Shown: in pieces, positions 1-11,525 of the stretch
Layout of the letters: the number at the start of each line of letters is the position of its first letter
Numbering within the stretch: the stretch's first letter is position 1
NCBI RefSeq assembly: GCF_005484945.1
Contig: NZ_CP034035.1
Coordinates: 3,720,001 to 3,784,000 of the forward strand
DNA length: 64,000 nt
DNA from: Brenneria rubrifaciens
GTDB taxonomy: Bacteria > Pseudomonadota > Gammaproteobacteria > Enterobacterales > Enterobacteriaceae
Direction of reading: 5' to 3'
Translations under genes and position numbers: made by a program
The notes under the pieces: generated by a model
The model's database searches: none
What the model was told of the DNA's origin: nothing
Seen by the model: only the letters and a program-made list of their open reading frames with translations

Positions 1-612
1 AAGCACAACCGTATCCGGTGGCTCAGGTAAACGTAGCCAGGGGCGCAAAAGATTTTGCAAATCGGCAATTGAGATAGTCTCCCCCTGCAATTTTGCTTCC
101 GCCAATTCAACCAGCTCTGATGAGCCGAGTGATAATATCTGGCAATCATGCGCAAAACGGGCGATAAGTTCGTGCGTATAAGGACGCTGCACCGTCGCAC
201 GGGTCGCCAGCAGGCCAACAATGCCATTACGCGTCAGTTTCGCCGCCGGTTTAACCGCAGGAACCACACCCACTACAGGGAAAGTAAAACGCTCACGCAA
301 GGCGGGAAGAGAAATGGTACTGGCGGTGTTACAGGCAATCACAACCAATGCCAGTTGATGACGCTGCTGAATGGCAGTAACGATCTCGACAACACGTTCG
401 ACAATAAACTGTCTTGGCTTTTCACCGTAGGGAAACGCTTCATTATCGAATGCATAAATATAATGGAGATCCGGCAAAAGTTGCCGGATCTCATCATAAA
501 CAGACAACCCGCCCACGCCGGAGTCAAACACCAGAACCGTAGGTCGGGATAGCAGATCAGAAGGTATAGCTTCCGGTGAGATAGTATTCTCGCCCTGCCG
601 TTCGGTAGCCAT
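1..612 (-). CDS. murI: Glutamate racemase MurI (3' end cut by window edge)
   Basis: MurI interconverts L- and D-glutamate in the cytoplasm, supplying D-glutamate for peptidoglycan. The reading frame contains the family motif VFDSGVGGLSVYDEI followed by a stretch nearly identical to E. coli MurI, and the first catalytic cysteine region (VIACNTAST). The ATG at 612, reading MATERQGENT, is chosen because the E. coli gene also starts inside btuB with a similar MAT- start. The first 56 bases overlap the 3' end of btuB in another frame, so the two genes are probably translationally coupled. The 204 codons present lack the second catalytic cysteine and the C-terminus, which lie outside the window. 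Confidence 0.95.
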   Translation of the reverse strand, partial: MATERQGENTISPEAIPSDLLSRPTVLVFDSGVGGLSVYDEIRQLLPDLHYIYAFDNEAFPYGEKPRQFIVERVVEIVTAIQQRHQLALVVIACNTASTISLPALRERFTFPVVGVVPAVKPAAKLTRNGIVGLLATRATVQRPYTHELIARFAHDCQILSLGSSELVELAEAKLQGETISIADLQNLLRPWLRLPEPPDTVVL

Positions 613-2398
613 ATGCCGTCTCGTACTCTTTATCAAACAGGTTGGCAATTCTACCACGAACCGTTAGTTGAGAGGTTATCGGATATGACGCGGCGAAATC
701 GACCGTGCTGTAGCTTGGGAGGCGACGTTGATGAGAGTTAAACAGATTTGGGCTGTTATCGTATCGTTTACCGTTGTACTGATAAGCGATATTTATATCG
801 ACATCAAACATAGTCCAGTCAATCTGATAAGAAGCTTTTTGCTTGGATCGACGTGACAACACGCTATTATCCGAATCCCGTCTTGGGTTCAGGTATTCTA
901 ATATTAAACGATGACTAAATATCCCTGTATCAATGTAACCCGTCCACTCAATGCCTTTCAGGGTTGCTTTATCCGTATTGAAATACTTGTTAGTCGTAAA
1001 ATCGTAATCTATAAGGTTATCAATTTTGTTGCGATAAGCGGATAAACGCCATGATAGCGGTCCCGTGAGGCCTTCCAGCCCGGCTTCCCATTGGGATGAC
1101 TCTTCTGCTTTAATATCTTCATTACCCCAAGTACCGTATATCTGACCGAATGCGGGGGCACGAAACGCAGTACCATAAGACACAATGAAACGATAGTCCG
1201 GCATAAACGCCCAACCCGCGGCGGCCTGCCAAGTATTATGCCGATCGTATTGGCTACTCTCGTCTGTACGTATAGCCCCTTCTAACGTCACTTGCTCAAA
1301 ATACTGCTGTTGGGCGGTAATATAAAGCCCCGTATTATCGCGCGTATGTCCTTGATTACTCGTACCCGGTTTGTTTTCTTCTCTACGCCAATCAACGCCA
1401 GCACTGACCGAACCATTTAGAATCTGTAGCGTATTGCCCCACAATAAACTTTGTTGCGTAACTTCATTTAACGAGTAGCCGGGAACATAATTACCTCTGG
1501 CAGATTCAAAATTATAATCTTTGTACGTCTGGTAGCTTCCAATAAGCTGCGATGCAAAATCGCTATGCTGGAATCGTAGACCGCCATCAAAATTTCGGCT
1601 GTATAACTGTCGCTCATCGCTGGAGTCCGCAACAACCTGATCATAATCGGTTTTATTACCGTAACCATACAAACGCGCAAAACCCGAAAATGAATCGCTG
1701 AATCTCTGTTCTACGCTTCCCCAAAGGGCCTTACTACGAAAACCGTCATTATCGTTATCGGCTGGAACGGATGATGCAGAGTACACATTAAAACCCCGCA
1801 TCTCTTCAAAAGAGCCCGCTAAACTTAGCGCAGTATTATCACCAATATGCTGTCGTATGCTGCCATCATAGAGTTGATATTTATTTGAGCCAACGCCAGC
1901 CTCTAGTTTTCCGCCGTCAGTTCCTTTCCGAGTAATGATATTTATCACTCCGCCGATGGCCTCCGGGCCGTAAACGGCTGAGCGAGGTCCCCGGATATAC
2001 TCGATACGTTGCACCAAAGACATCGGTATCTGATTAAAATCCACGCTGCCGGTAACGCCAGGTGAAGCCATTCGAATGCCGTCAATCAGGACGAGTATAT
2101 GGCTGGAATTTGCGCCACGAATGAACATCGACGCACTTTGTCCACGTCCACCATTCTGTGCGATATCCACCCCAGGAAGCCTCCGCATAACATCGGTCAG
2201 GCTTTTAACCTGCCAACGCTCAATATCATCGCGAGTAACAATATCCATTGGGGCAAGTACAGAGGAAACAGGTTGCTGGAAGCGATTTGCCGTTATTACC
2301 ATGTTTTCAGAAGAGTTTTGCGATAAATTGCCGTCTTGCGTCCAAGCAGGAAAAGCTGTGACAGAAAGCGCTGTCAGCAGCGTTGTTTGTTTAAACAT
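557..2398 (-). CDS. btuB: Vitamin B12 TonB-dependent outer-membrane receptor BtuB
   Basis: BtuB is the 22-strand outer-membrane barrel that imports cobalamin using TonB energy. The start MFKQTTLLTALSVTAF (613 residues) gives a signal peptide ending near AWTQD and fits the E. coli protein. A TonB box-like ENMVITA follows, then the plug domain (LPGVDIAQNGG, FIRGANSSHILVLIDG, IEYIRGPRSAVYG) and a barrel ending in the aromatic C-terminus GSYTF. An in-frame ATG 27 bases upstream is less likely because it would precede the signal peptide. A cobalamin riboswitch lies directly upstream, so expression should fall when adenosylcobalamin is plentiful. murI overlaps its end. Confidence 0.97.
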   Translation of the reverse strand: MFKQTTLLTALSVTAFPAWTQDGNLSQNSSENMVITANRFQQPVSSVLAPMDIVTRDDIERWQVKSLTDVMRRLPGVDIAQNGGRGQSASMFIRGANSSHILVLIDGIRMASPGVTGSVDFNQIPMSLVQRIEYIRGPRSAVYGPEAIGGVINIITRKGTDGGKLEAGVGSNKYQLYDGSIRQHIGDNTALSLAGSFEEMRGFNVYSASSVPADNDNDGFRSKALWGSVEQRFSDSFSGFARLYGYGNKTDYDQVVADSSDERQLYSRNFDGGLRFQHSDFASQLIGSYQTYKDYNFESARGNYVPGYSLNEVTQQSLLWGNTLQILNGSVSAGVDWRREENKPGTSNQGHTRDNTGLYITAQQQYFEQVTLEGAIRTDESSQYDRHNTWQAAAGWAFMPDYRFIVSYGTAFRAPAFGQIYGTWGNEDIKAEESSQWEAGLEGLTGPLSWRLSAYRNKIDNLIDYDFTTNKYFNTDKATLKGIEWTGYIDTGIFSHRLILEYLNPRRDSDNSVLSRRSKQKASYQIDWTMFDVDINIAYQYNGKRYDNSPNLFNSHQRRLPSYSTVDFAASYPITSQLTVRGRIANLFDKEYETAYGYRTAGREYYLTGSYTF

Positions 2399-2406
2399 GA
2401 ATCGAG

Positions 2407-2682
2407 CATCCAAACCATATATCAAGGATGCCGCATTACCACGATCGATAGCACGCGATGGTCATGGTGACTGCGACGTATACCGGCAGGTCTTCGGGCT
2501 TGGGTGCCGTTGTTACCATGACTCAAAGCGAAGGCATGGTTAACAACAAAGAGCGATGACTTCCCATCTTTAAAAAGACAGTGTCTGCAATCATGCTATT
2601 GCTCTGGCTTTCCCTTACCGCTGCGCGTCAGCTCCAGATTCACACTGGATTCCCTTTTAACTCGTGATACGAGGCCGGACGC
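2407..2682 (-). promoter_or_regulatory. Cobalamin riboswitch of btuB
   Basis: On the minus strand the leader contains the conserved core AAGGGAATCCAGTGTGAATC, then GAGCTGACGCGCAGCGGTAA, and the B12 box AAGCCCGAAGACCTGCCG, all closely matching the E. coli btuB leader. The aptamer is roughly 2483-2682. The expression platform (2407-2432) is a GCATCC/GGATGC hairpin just before the btuB start, expected to hide the ribosome binding site when ligand is bound. The 5' limit is approximate. Confidence 0.93.
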
Positions 2683-2825
2683 ACATGCTACGATCGCGCT
2701 ATGCAGATGTCTAGACTGCCATTTCGTTGCAAGACGATCACGCAACAAAACTGGACTTCCCAGCGGGATTCCCTACAATTCCCCGCCAATAAGCCCTTTC
2801 TAGACGCTGTTCGGACGAGAAAACC

Positions 2826-3929
2826 ATGACGCCAGAAATCCTGCCTATCGATCAATATGACGACCAGCTTGCACAAAAGACTGAACGTCTGTGCGGGATG
2901 ATGGCGCCTTTTAATGCCCCGCGGCCTGCGGTTTTCCGCTCGCCCGTCAGCCACTATCGGATGCGGGCGGAATTCCGCATCTGGCATGACGGCGACGAGC
3001 TCTATCACATCATGTTTGATCAGCAGACAAAACAGCGGATCCGGGTCGATCAATTTCCCGCCGCCAGTGAACTGATTAACCATCTGATGCCCGCGCTGAT
3101 TAGCGCATTGCGGCCTAACCCGGTCCTGCGCCGCAGGCTGTTCCAGATTGATTATTTATCCACGCTGAGCGGCGAGGTAGCGGTATCGCTGTTATATCAC
3201 CGCGCGCTGGACGATGTGTGGCGTCAGCATGCCGATGCGCTGCGCGCGAGTCTGCGCGCGCAAGGCTTCCGCTTACAGCTCATTGGGCGTGCGACAAAAA
3301 CCAAAATTTGCCTCGAACGGGATTACGTTGACGAATGTTTGCCCGTGGCGGGCCGGAATATGATTTATCGTCAGGTAGAGAACAGTTTTACTCAACCTAA
3401 CGCGGCAATGAATATTCAGATGCTGGAATGGGCGTTGGAGGCGACTGAAGGATCAAAAGGGGATTTGCTGGAGCTTTACTGCGGTAACGGAAACTTTTCG
3501 CTGGCGCTGGCTCGAAATTTTGATCGGGTACTGGCCACCGAAATCGCCAAACCTTCCGTCGCGGCGGCGCAACATAACATTGCGGCAAACCAGATTGGTA
3601 ACGTACAGATTATCCGTATGGCGGCAGAAGAGTTCACTCAGGCAATGCAAGGCGTACGAAAGTTTAATCGATTGGAGGGTATCGATCTGACGAGCTATCA
3701 GTGTGAAACCATTTTCGTCGATCCGCCGCGTAGCGGGCTTGATTCGGAAACAGTCAGATTGGTACAGGCTTACCCGCGCATTCTTTATATTTCCTGCAAC
3801 CCGGAAACGCTGTGCCACAACCTGGAAACACTGAACGAAACCCATCAAATTCGCCGTCTGGCGCTGTTTGATCAGTTCCCTTATACCCATCATATGGAAT
3901 GCGGCGTGCTTTTGGAAAAACGTTCGTAA
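2826..3929 (+). CDS. trmA: tRNA (uracil-5-)-methyltransferase TrmA
   Basis: TrmA uses S-adenosylmethionine to make ribothymidine (m5U54) in the T-loop of tRNAs. The 367 residues match the family length. The N-terminal half carries [16 protein letters not shown]; the C-terminal methyltransferase fold has [16 protein letters not shown] as SAM loop, [10 protein letters not shown], and ISCNPETL with the catalytic cysteine. It is divergent from btuB, as in E. coli, so its promoter lies beside the riboswitch leader. The start ATG at 2826 gives [12 protein letters not shown], like homologues. Confidence 0.97.
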   Translation: MTPEILPIDQYDDQLAQKTERLCGMMAPFNAPRPAVFRSPVSHYRMRAEFRIWHDGDELYHIMFDQQTKQRIRVDQFPAASELINHLMPALISALRPNPVLRRRLFQIDYLSTLSGEVAVSLLYHRALDDVWRQHADALRASLRAQGFRLQLIGRATKTKICLERDYVDECLPVAGRNMIYRQVENSFTQPNAAMNIQMLEWALEATEGSKGDLLELYCGNGNFSLALARNFDRVLATEIAKPSVAAAQHNIAANQIGNVQIIRMAAEEFTQAMQGVRKFNRLEGIDLTSYQCETIFVDPPRSGLDSETVRLVQAYPRILYISCNPETLCHNLETLNETHQIRRLALFDQFPYTHHMECGVLLEKRS

Positions 3930-3974
3930 TTCAAACTTGCCGCTGGCGACGTGCAACCGCCAGGTTCGATGTCC

Positions 3975-4346
3975 TTATGGCGTATCGCTCTCTTTTGTTA
4001 ACTTTCTGGCGCGCAGTTTGAGGCCGATCCAGAACACCAGCGCCACACAAAGCAACGAAGGGACAAAGTTGGAACCGATGGCCGGATATTCAACACGGAC
4101 AATCGCGCTGTAGAGGAGCAACCCCAACAGAAAACAGGCCGCGGCCAACATCGGTACCCCTTCCTGCATGCTGTGATTCATATAACGCTGATGCAAGCAG
4201 TAGATAGATAAAACCAGCGCAATCAGAGGAAACATCGAAAACGGAACGATTGAGCTGAACAGCGCGGCAAATGAGCCGTTTACGGACAGGCCGGCAGCTA
4301 ACGCTAAAATCAGCGTGCCTTTTTCTGAATGAGGTTGTTCTATCAT
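3975..4346 (-). CDS. yijD: YijD family inner-membrane protein (DUF1422)
   Basis: A small membrane protein of 123 residues with about four hydrophobic segments (around residues 12-32, 33-50, 65-82 and 89-106) and a basic C-terminus (RARKLTKES). Its place directly downstream of fabR on the same strand, 39 bases after the fabR stop, is the E. coli fabR-yijD arrangement, and that synteny is the main basis for the name. Its function is not known; co-transcription with fabR suggests a link to envelope lipid metabolism, which is inference. Confidence 0.88.
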   Translation of the reverse strand: MIEQPHSEKGTLILALAAGLSVNGSFAALFSSIVPFSMFPLIALVLSIYCLHQRYMNHSMQEGVPMLAAACFLLGLLLYSAIVRVEYPAIGSNFVPSLLCVALVFWIGLKLRARKLTKESDTP

Positions 4347-4385
4347 CGTTTCTCCCTTCTCATTTAGACTCCTAGAGCTTTTTAC

Positions 4386-5015
4386 CTATGGAAGACTGAA
4401 ACTGCTGTCATGCTCTTTTCTGTACCAGTAATAGGCGCCCTTGGCGATCATGCGCAATTGCAATACCAGGCGCTCCTCCAGCTTCCTGCGCTGTTCCAGA
4501 TCGACATCCAGCGCCTCAGCCCCGGCGCTGAAAACAATGGTAACCATTGCTTCCGATTGCGCCTCCGCAAAACTGCGGGGAATATGATTTTCAACTTCCA
4601 GATAGTCCGCCAGCTCTGCGATGAAATGCTGTATCTCACGTGCGACGGCCGCACGAAATGCAGCGGACGTTCCCGAACGCTCACGCAATAACAATCTGAA
4701 AGCGTTAGGGTTATTGCCAATAAACTCCATAAAGGTGGAAACTGAGGTTCTGATTACGCTACCACTTTTGGCGATACGCTGCCGGGCCTGACGCATTAGC
4801 TGGCGCAGCATCAATCCACTTTCATCCACCATCGTCAGCCCCAGTTCATCCACATCACGAAAATGGCGATAGAAAGAGGTTGGAGCAATGCCGGCCTCAC
4901 GCGCAACTTCACGCAAGCTCAGGCTGGCAAAACTGCGTTCAGCGCTTAACTGGCTGAACGCCGCTTCAATCAGGGAGCGGCGCGTTCGTTCTTTTTGTTG
5001 TGCTCTGACACCCAT
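4386..5015 (-). CDS. fabR: TetR-family repressor of unsaturated fatty acid synthesis FabR
   Basis: FabR represses fabA and fabB in response to the acyl chains available, tuning membrane fluidity. The protein begins [20 protein letters not shown] (209 residues), nearly identical to E. coli over the TetR helix-turn-helix ([21 protein letters not shown]). A longer frame exists upstream, but conservation starts at this methionine. The C-terminal ligand/dimer domain ([20 protein letters not shown]) is intact. It is divergent from sthA and followed by yijD. Confidence 0.96.
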   Translation of the reverse strand: MGVRAQQKERTRRSLIEAAFSQLSAERSFASLSLREVAREAGIAPTSFYRHFRDVDELGLTMVDESGLMLRQLMRQARQRIAKSGSVIRTSVSTFMEFIGNNPNAFRLLLRERSGTSAAFRAAVAREIQHFIAELADYLEVENHIPRSFAEAQSEAMVTIVFSAGAEALDVDLEQRRKLEERLVLQLRMIAKGAYYWYRKEHDSSFSLP

Positions 5016-5209
5016 TATCCTACCCAAATCAATTACTCTCCTTTCCAAAAAAGCACTATAACAAACTTTACTCTGAGCATACTGAGACAAAGTTTGTCTT
5101 ATTAAAATGCGACCACCGTTACCCATCATAAAAACAAGGATAATTGGGTTGTGTATCCGCTGATGTTACAATCAAGTTATTATTTTATATAACACAGGGT
5201 TAGCCTACC

Positions 5210-6616
5210 ATGACCATACAAAAGCAGTTCGATTATGATGCGATAGTGATTGGTTCCGGCCCCGGCGGGGAAGGCGCCGCCATGGGATTAGCCAAACAGG
5301 GCGCCAAGATTGCAGTGATTGAGCGGCATTATAATGTTGGCGGTGGCTGTACCCATTGGGGAACCATTCCCTCCAAAGCGCTACGCCACGCTGTTAGCCG
5401 TATTATCGAATTCAACCAAAACCCACTGTACAGTGATAACGCCCGCATCATCCGCTCTTCTTTTTCTGATATTCTTCGCCATGCCGATAGCGTTATCGGC
5501 CAGCAAACCCGGATGCGTCAGGGGTTTTATGAACGTAATCAGTGTGAGTTGTTTTCTGGTGAAGCGCGGTTCAGCGATCCGCATACCATCGCCATAGACT
5601 ATCCCGACGGCACTCAGGACACGCTGACCGCCGCGAATGTCGTCATCGCCACGGGTTCACGCCCATACCATCCGGCGGAAGTGGATTTCTCCCACCCTCG
5701 TATCTACGACAGCGATTCCATTCTGCAACTGGATCACGAGCCACAGCACGTCATCATCTACGGAGCCGGCGTCATCGGCTGTGAATACGCGTCAATCTTC
5801 CGCGGCATGAACGTCAAGGTCGACTTAATCAATACCCGCGACCGCCTGCTGGCTTTTCTCGATCAGGAGATGTCGGATGCCTTGTCCTATCACTTCTGGA
5901 ACAATGGCGTGGTTATCCGCCATAACGAAGAGTTTGAAAGCATTGAGGGGTTGCCTGACGGCGTTATCGTCAATCTGAAGTCCGGCAAGAAGATGAAAGC
6001 GGATTGTCTACTCTATGCCAATGGCCGAACCGGTAACACCGAAACGTTGGATCTGGACACGATCGGCCTGAGCACCGATAGTCGCGGGCAGATCAAGGTC
6101 AACAGCATGTATCAGACCGGCCTGGCGCATATTTACGCCGTGGGTGATGTCATCGGTTATCCCAGCCTGGCTTCCGCGGCTTACGATCAAGGACGCATTG
6201 CTGCGCAGGCGATGACCAAAGGCGATGCCGCCGCGCATCTGATCGAAGATATTCCCACCGGGATTTATACCATTCCTGAAATCAGTTCTGTGGGCAAAAC
6301 CGAGCAGCAGCTCACGGCAATGAAAGTCCCCTACGAGGTGGGCCGCGCACAGTTCAAGCATCTGGCGCGCGCGCAGATTGTCGGGATGAATGTGGGAAGC
6401 CTGAAAATTTTATTCCACCGGGAAACGAAACGGATACTGGGTATCCATTGTTTCGGTGAGCGTGCGGCTGAGATCATTCATATCGGTCAGGCCATCATGG
6501 AGCAAAAAGGCGAAGGCAATACCGTCGAATATTTCGTCAATACCACCTTCAATTACCCAACGATGGCGGAAGCCTACCGGGTTGCGGCATTAAATGGTTT
6601 AAACCGTCTGTTTTGA
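5210..6616 (+). CDS. sthA: Soluble pyridine nucleotide transhydrogenase SthA
   Basis: SthA (UdhA) is a cytoplasmic FAD protein that transfers hydride between NADPH and NAD+, mainly to drain excess NADPH. The 468 residues show the FAD-binding [17 protein letters not shown], the [13 protein letters not shown] motif in which the usual disulfide partner cysteine of this flavoprotein family is replaced (typical of SthA), the NAD site [13 protein letters not shown], and the dimerisation domain ending NGLNRLF. It is divergent from fabR and its last 18 bases overlap the convergent oxyR gene. Confidence 0.97.
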   Translation: MTIQKQFDYDAIVIGSGPGGEGAAMGLAKQGAKIAVIERHYNVGGGCTHWGTIPSKALRHAVSRIIEFNQNPLYSDNARIIRSSFSDILRHADSVIGQQTRMRQGFYERNQCELFSGEARFSDPHTIAIDYPDGTQDTLTAANVVIATGSRPYHPAEVDFSHPRIYDSDSILQLDHEPQHVIIYGAGVIGCEYASIFRGMNVKVDLINTRDRLLAFLDQEMSDALSYHFWNNGVVIRHNEEFESIEGLPDGVIVNLKSGKKMKADCLLYANGRTGNTETLDLDTIGLSTDSRGQIKVNSMYQTGLAHIYAVGDVIGYPSLASAAYDQGRIAAQAMTKGDAAAHLIEDIPTGIYTIPEISSVGKTEQQLTAMKVPYEVGRAQFKHLARAQIVGMNVGSLKILFHRETKRILGIHCFGERAAEIIHIGQAIMEQKGEGNTVEYFVNTTFNYPTMAEAYRVAALNGLNRLF

Positions 6617-7516
6617 CAGGTTATCCATATAGCCCTGCATATGTTCGCGGATGGTATCGGCAAGTTGCTCATAACGTCCGCGCAGCGGAGAGCCAGGGCG
6701 GTAAACCAGTGCGATGGTACGCTTTGGCTCCGGTTTGTAGCAGTTCAAATAGCAGACGCCATCACGCTCGCGTTGATGCGGTACTGACAGTGACGGTAAC
6801 AGCGTGATGCCGCTTCCTGCCGCTACCATGTTACGCAGCGTTTCCAGACTGGTCGCCCGGAAATGGGTATCTTCATCCGCACCCGCCTGGAAACAGAATC
6901 CCATCGCCTGATCGCGCAGACAGTGCCCATCTTCCAGCATCAGCAATTTCTCGCCAGCCAGATCGGCCATGGCAACCCGCTCACGATTTGCCCAGGGATG
7001 ATCCTGATAAATCGCCAGTCTCATCGGCTCATCAAATAAGGGAACTTCGATAAAGGCTTCAGACTCTTTCACCATCGCCAATATCGCGCAATCCAGTTTG
7101 CCGCTATCCAGTTGCGCTAATAGCTGATGAGTTTGTGCTTCATGCAAATACATTTCAAGCTTGGGAAATGTACGGTGCAGCATCGGAATAATTTGCGGCA
7201 GCAGGTAGGGGCCTACCGTCGGAATCAGGCCGATATGCAGAGGGCCTGACATTGTTTCCCCCTGCTGGCTTGCCATTTCTTTCAATACTTTTACTTCACG
7301 GAGTACGGTTCGCGCTTGTTCAACCAGTAACAATCCGGCCTGGGTAAACAAGACTTTCCGACTGGTCCGTTCCAACAACATAACGCCGAGTTCATCTTCC
7401 AACTTACGAATTTGTCCGCTGAGTGTTGGCTGACTAACGTGGCAAGAGTCCGCGGCACGGCGAAAATGACGATGTTCCGCCAGCGCCACAAGATACTCTA
7501 AATCCCGAATATTCAT
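6599..7516 (-). CDS. oxyR: Hydrogen peroxide-sensing LysR regulator OxyR
   Basis: OxyR is the thiol-based peroxide sensor that activates catalase, alkyl hydroperoxide reductase and related genes. The 305 residues begin [29 protein letters not shown], the LysR helix-turn-helix, and contain the redox pair in [12 protein letters not shown] (the Cys199/Cys208 equivalents). The start overlaps no other gene. An OxyR operator lies 21-57 bases upstream, consistent with the autorepression known in E. coli. The 3' end overlaps sthA convergently by 18 bases. Confidence 0.97.
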   Translation of the reverse strand: MNIRDLEYLVALAEHRHFRRAADSCHVSQPTLSGQIRKLEDELGVMLLERTSRKVLFTQAGLLLVEQARTVLREVKVLKEMASQQGETMSGPLHIGLIPTVGPYLLPQIIPMLHRTFPKLEMYLHEAQTHQLLAQLDSGKLDCAILAMVKESEAFIEVPLFDEPMRLAIYQDHPWANRERVAMADLAGEKLLMLEDGHCLRDQAMGFCFQAGADEDTHFRATSLETLRNMVAAGSGITLLPSLSVPHQRERDGVCYLNCYKPEPKRTIALVYRPGSPLRGRYEQLADTIREHMQGYMDNLSKQTV

Positions 7517-7536
7517 TTATTATTCTCCTTATCATG

Positions 7537-7573
7537 ATAGCAAATGGCGATAAATAGAATAGCAATGAACGAT
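7537..7573. promoter_or_regulatory. OxyR operator upstream of oxyR
   Basis: Four quarter-sites occur at exact 11-base spacing: ATAG (7537), CGAT (7548), ATAG (7559), CGAT (7570). This matches the OxyR consensus ATAG-N7-CTAT-N7-ATAG-N7-CTAT with one change in each second element. The position upstream of oxyR fits autoregulation. In E. coli the same site also drives divergent oxyS; I see no OxyS-like RNA here. Confidence 0.7.
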
Positions 7574-7709
7574 TATCCCTATCAATACACAAATTGAATA
7601 ATATGTTCCATCGCATGTATCTACTTCTTTCTACATAAATTTCACAAGGGTTTTATCATTAAGATTAAGCCATGTTTACCTACGGCGTTTACACCGCCTG
7701 TGCTTCTAA

Positions 7710-8853
<1,144 letters not shown>

Positions 8854-8890
8854 CTACCCCATTCACCGATACTGTTATTATCATTCTCAT

Positions 8891-8914
8891 AAACGTCTAT
8901 ACGTTTAGACGTCC
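8891..8914. promoter_or_regulatory. MetJ box array upstream of metF
   Basis: Three contiguous 8-base met boxes AAACGTCT, ATACGTTT and AGACGTCC (consensus AGACGTCT) lie 44 bases before the metF start. A fourth, weak repeat may follow to 8922. MetJ with S-adenosylmethionine should bind here cooperatively and repress metF. Confidence 0.88.
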
Positions 8915-9047
8915 ATATAGAAAATGACGGAATCCACTTAAAGAGTCAACGCTTTTAATCAGCATAGGCAGTGATGATTGCTCAATCTACATGAAGAAAA
9001 TTCATAATGGCGGCGAAAGAAGGAATGAGATCGTACGGCAGGTCAGG

Positions 9048-9077
9048 AGATGCGCAGAAAGCCGTTTCTGCGCATCT
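9048..9077 (-). terminator. Stem-loop at the end of the metBL operon
   Basis: A perfect 13-bp inverted repeat AGATGCGCAGAAA / TTTCTGCGCATCT with a four-base loop lies 11 bases after the metL stop. There is no clear U-run on the minus strand, so it may act as a 3'-end stabiliser or as a weak terminator. Confidence 0.55.
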
Positions 9078-9087
9078 GAGAGTTAGG

Positions 9088-11523
9088 CTAAAGCAGTTGC
9101 GCCAAACGGTTTAAATCCGATTGAATGGCGCCGGCGGTAACATCGCGCCCCGCGCCCGGACCGCGGATCACCAAGGGGTTGTCCCGATACCAGCGGCTTT
9201 CGATGGCGAACACGTTGTCGCAGGGCAGCAGCGCCGCCAACGGGTGATCCGGCCTCACGGCCTCCACCCCCACCCGTGCTTTGCCATTGCTGTCAAACCG
9301 GGCAACATGCCGCAGCACCAACCCCATCTCCTGGGCGGCTTCCAGACGCTGTATCATTTGTTCGTTAAGCGATTCGCCATTCTCGAAGAAGTGATCGACA
9401 GACCCTTCCTCACAGCCTGGCGGCACCAACGATTCGACTCTAACCTGGCTCGGTTCGATTTCATATCCTGCCTCTCGCGCCAGAATCACCAGTTTACGCA
9501 TAACATCCTGCCCCGACAGATCCACTCGCGGATCGGGTTCGGTCAACCCCTGCTGGCAGGCCTGATCCACCAGATCGATGAATGGCACCGAGCCATCGAA
9601 TTGCAGAAACAGCCAGGAAAGCGTGCCGGAAAAAATGCCGCTAATAGCAAGAATAGTGTCGCCGCTTTCGCGCAGATCCCTGACGGCAAAGTTCACCGGC
9701 AACCCCGCCCCCACCGTTGAATTATACAACCAGTAGCGGCCCGTCTCGGCAAAAGCATCCCGAATTTGACGATAGTTGTTGCCGCCGGACGCCCCTGCCA
9801 GTTTGTTCGCACTAATGACGTGAAAACCATAACTGGCGAAATCAAGATACAAATCGGCGACCGATTCACTGGCCGTGACGTCGAGCACCACCAGATCGTC
9901 AAACGGATGCGCGCGCATCCACAGGAACAGATCTTCCCCATTCCGCTCCTGTGCTTCATTTGCAAAGAAGGCCAATACCCGGCTGGCATCCAGGCCATCG
10001 TAATTCAGCAGGCTGCGGGTACTGTCCACTACACCCGCCAGCACAAACTCAAAACCGGTGCGGGCAGAGATATTACTCTGCTCACGGGCAAACAGTTCAA
10101 GCCAGCGAGAACCGATATTCCCTTTACCGAATAGCACCAGACCAATTCGTTTTTCCGCACGGAACAAGGAATGATGAAGACCACGTATCAGATGCTCTGT
10201 CGGCCCGACGCGCAAAACGGCGACCAGACTGATCCCATCTTCCGATTGCCAGACAAACTCGACCGGCTGGTCTTTCAACTGCTGATAAAAGCGATGGCTG
10301 TGCAACGGATTCTTACTCACGCCGGCCCCCACCACAGCGACCAGCGCCAGTCCCTCCCGCTTGTGCAATCGCATCGGCAAGGCCGCCTGTTCCAGACACG
10401 CCCAGGCGCTGTCCACAACTTCAGAGGTGAAGCAGAGTTGCAGCAGATTACGATCCTGATGAACCCCTTTCGCCAACGGTTTTAGCTGCACCCGGTTCAG
10501 TAACTGTTCAATTTCCCGCTGGATCAGAGAGAAATCGTGTTCCGTAGGCAGTTGAATTTCAATCAGGCAGACATCATCATGGCTGGTGACAATCCGGGCG
10601 CCGGTCCCGGAAGCCAGCACGCGTTCGATACGCGTCGATCCCAGCTCCGGCTGATAACTACAGCGCAATTGCAAGTCGATATCGCTGCCGGAAACGGGTT
10701 GCAGCGTGCGCGTATGCAACACTGGCGCCGCCAGCCGCGCCAGTTCGCTGGCTTCGTCCAACCGCAGCAGCGGCAGCAGACAGGCATCTTTTACTTTGCG
10801 TGGATCGGCGCTGTAGACACCGGCGACGTCACTCCAGATGGTCACGCGTTCCACGCCCGCCAGCGCACCGATTTGCGTCGCGGAATAGTCACTACCGTTG
10901 CGTCCCAGCAGGACCGTCTCACCCGCGTCGTTACGGCAGATAAACCCGGTCATCACCAGACGGTGCCCCGCGTGCTGCGCCAGGCATTGTTGCAACAACG
11001 GCCAGGAACGGCTCTCATCCACCTGAGGCTGAGCGGCGCGTTCCGCACGCAGAAAATCACGCGCGTCCAGCCAGGAGGCCTGCATGTCCAGATGGTTAAG
11101 CAAGGCGGACATCAGACGCGCAGACCAGATTTCGCCGTGTCCCACCACTTCGGCGTACGCGGCATCGGTAATTTTGCCATCCAGCAACGCCGCTAAACGC
11201 TCCAGATCGCGGATAAACTGGGAAATCAACGGCTCAGCCACATCAGGAGGGAGCAACCCGGCGATCAGATCGCTCTGGTATCGACGCAACGCCTGCTGAA
11301 TCTGATGGGCGGAAAGGCGATCGCTCTGACTCAGCTTTAACCAGCTAATCAGTTGATTCGTGGTACTGCCCGCAGCGGACACCACCATCAAATCGCCCGG
11401 ATGACTATACTCAGCCATGATCTCCGCCACACGCTGATAGCACTTCCCATCGGCCAAACTGCTGCCACCAAATTTGTGCAGTTGCCGGCCTGTCGCCGAC
11501 GCCGCTACGCCTAATGCACTCAT
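9088..11523 (-). CDS. metL: Bifunctional aspartokinase II / homoserine dehydrogenase II
   Basis: MetL catalyses the first and third steps from aspartate to homoserine for the methionine branch. The 811 residues contain an N-terminal aspartokinase (LHKFGGSSLADGKCY, VLLGRNGSDYSATQIGA), a central regulatory region, and a C-terminal NADP-dependent homoserine dehydrogenase (LVLFGKGNIGSRWLELF, VISANKLAGA, STVGAGLPV, GIFSGTLSWLF). It begins two bases after the metB stop, so metB and metL form one MetJ-repressed operon. Confidence 0.97.
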   Translation of the reverse strand: MSALGVAASATGRQLHKFGGSSLADGKCYQRVAEIMAEYSHPGDLMVVSAAGSTTNQLISWLKLSQSDRLSAHQIQQALRRYQSDLIAGLLPPDVAEPLISQFIRDLERLAALLDGKITDAAYAEVVGHGEIWSARLMSALLNHLDMQASWLDARDFLRAERAAQPQVDESRSWPLLQQCLAQHAGHRLVMTGFICRNDAGETVLLGRNGSDYSATQIGALAGVERVTIWSDVAGVYSADPRKVKDACLLPLLRLDEASELARLAAPVLHTRTLQPVSGSDIDLQLRCSYQPELGSTRIERVLASGTGARIVTSHDDVCLIEIQLPTEHDFSLIQREIEQLLNRVQLKPLAKGVHQDRNLLQLCFTSEVVDSAWACLEQAALPMRLHKREGLALVAVVGAGVSKNPLHSHRFYQQLKDQPVEFVWQSEDGISLVAVLRVGPTEHLIRGLHHSLFRAEKRIGLVLFGKGNIGSRWLELFAREQSNISARTGFEFVLAGVVDSTRSLLNYDGLDASRVLAFFANEAQERNGEDLFLWMRAHPFDDLVVLDVTASESVADLYLDFASYGFHVISANKLAGASGGNNYRQIRDAFAETGRYWLYNSTVGAGLPVNFAVRDLRESGDTILAISGIFSGTLSWLFLQFDGSVPFIDLVDQACQQGLTEPDPRVDLSGQDVMRKLVILAREAGYEIEPSQVRVESLVPPGCEEGSVDHFFENGESLNEQMIQRLEAAQEMGLVLRHVARFDSNGKARVGVEAVRPDHPLAALLPCDNVFAIESRWYRDNPLVIRGPGAGRDVTAGAIQSDLNRLAQLL

Positions 11524-11525
11524 TC

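Noticed and set aside
148..552. 134-codon plus-strand frame over murI
   Set aside because: It is the complement of a well-conserved murI coding region.
7574..7709. OxyS small RNA next to oxyR
   Set aside because: The OxyR operator is present, but I see no sequence similar to OxyS and no intrinsic terminator with a U-run on the plus strand.
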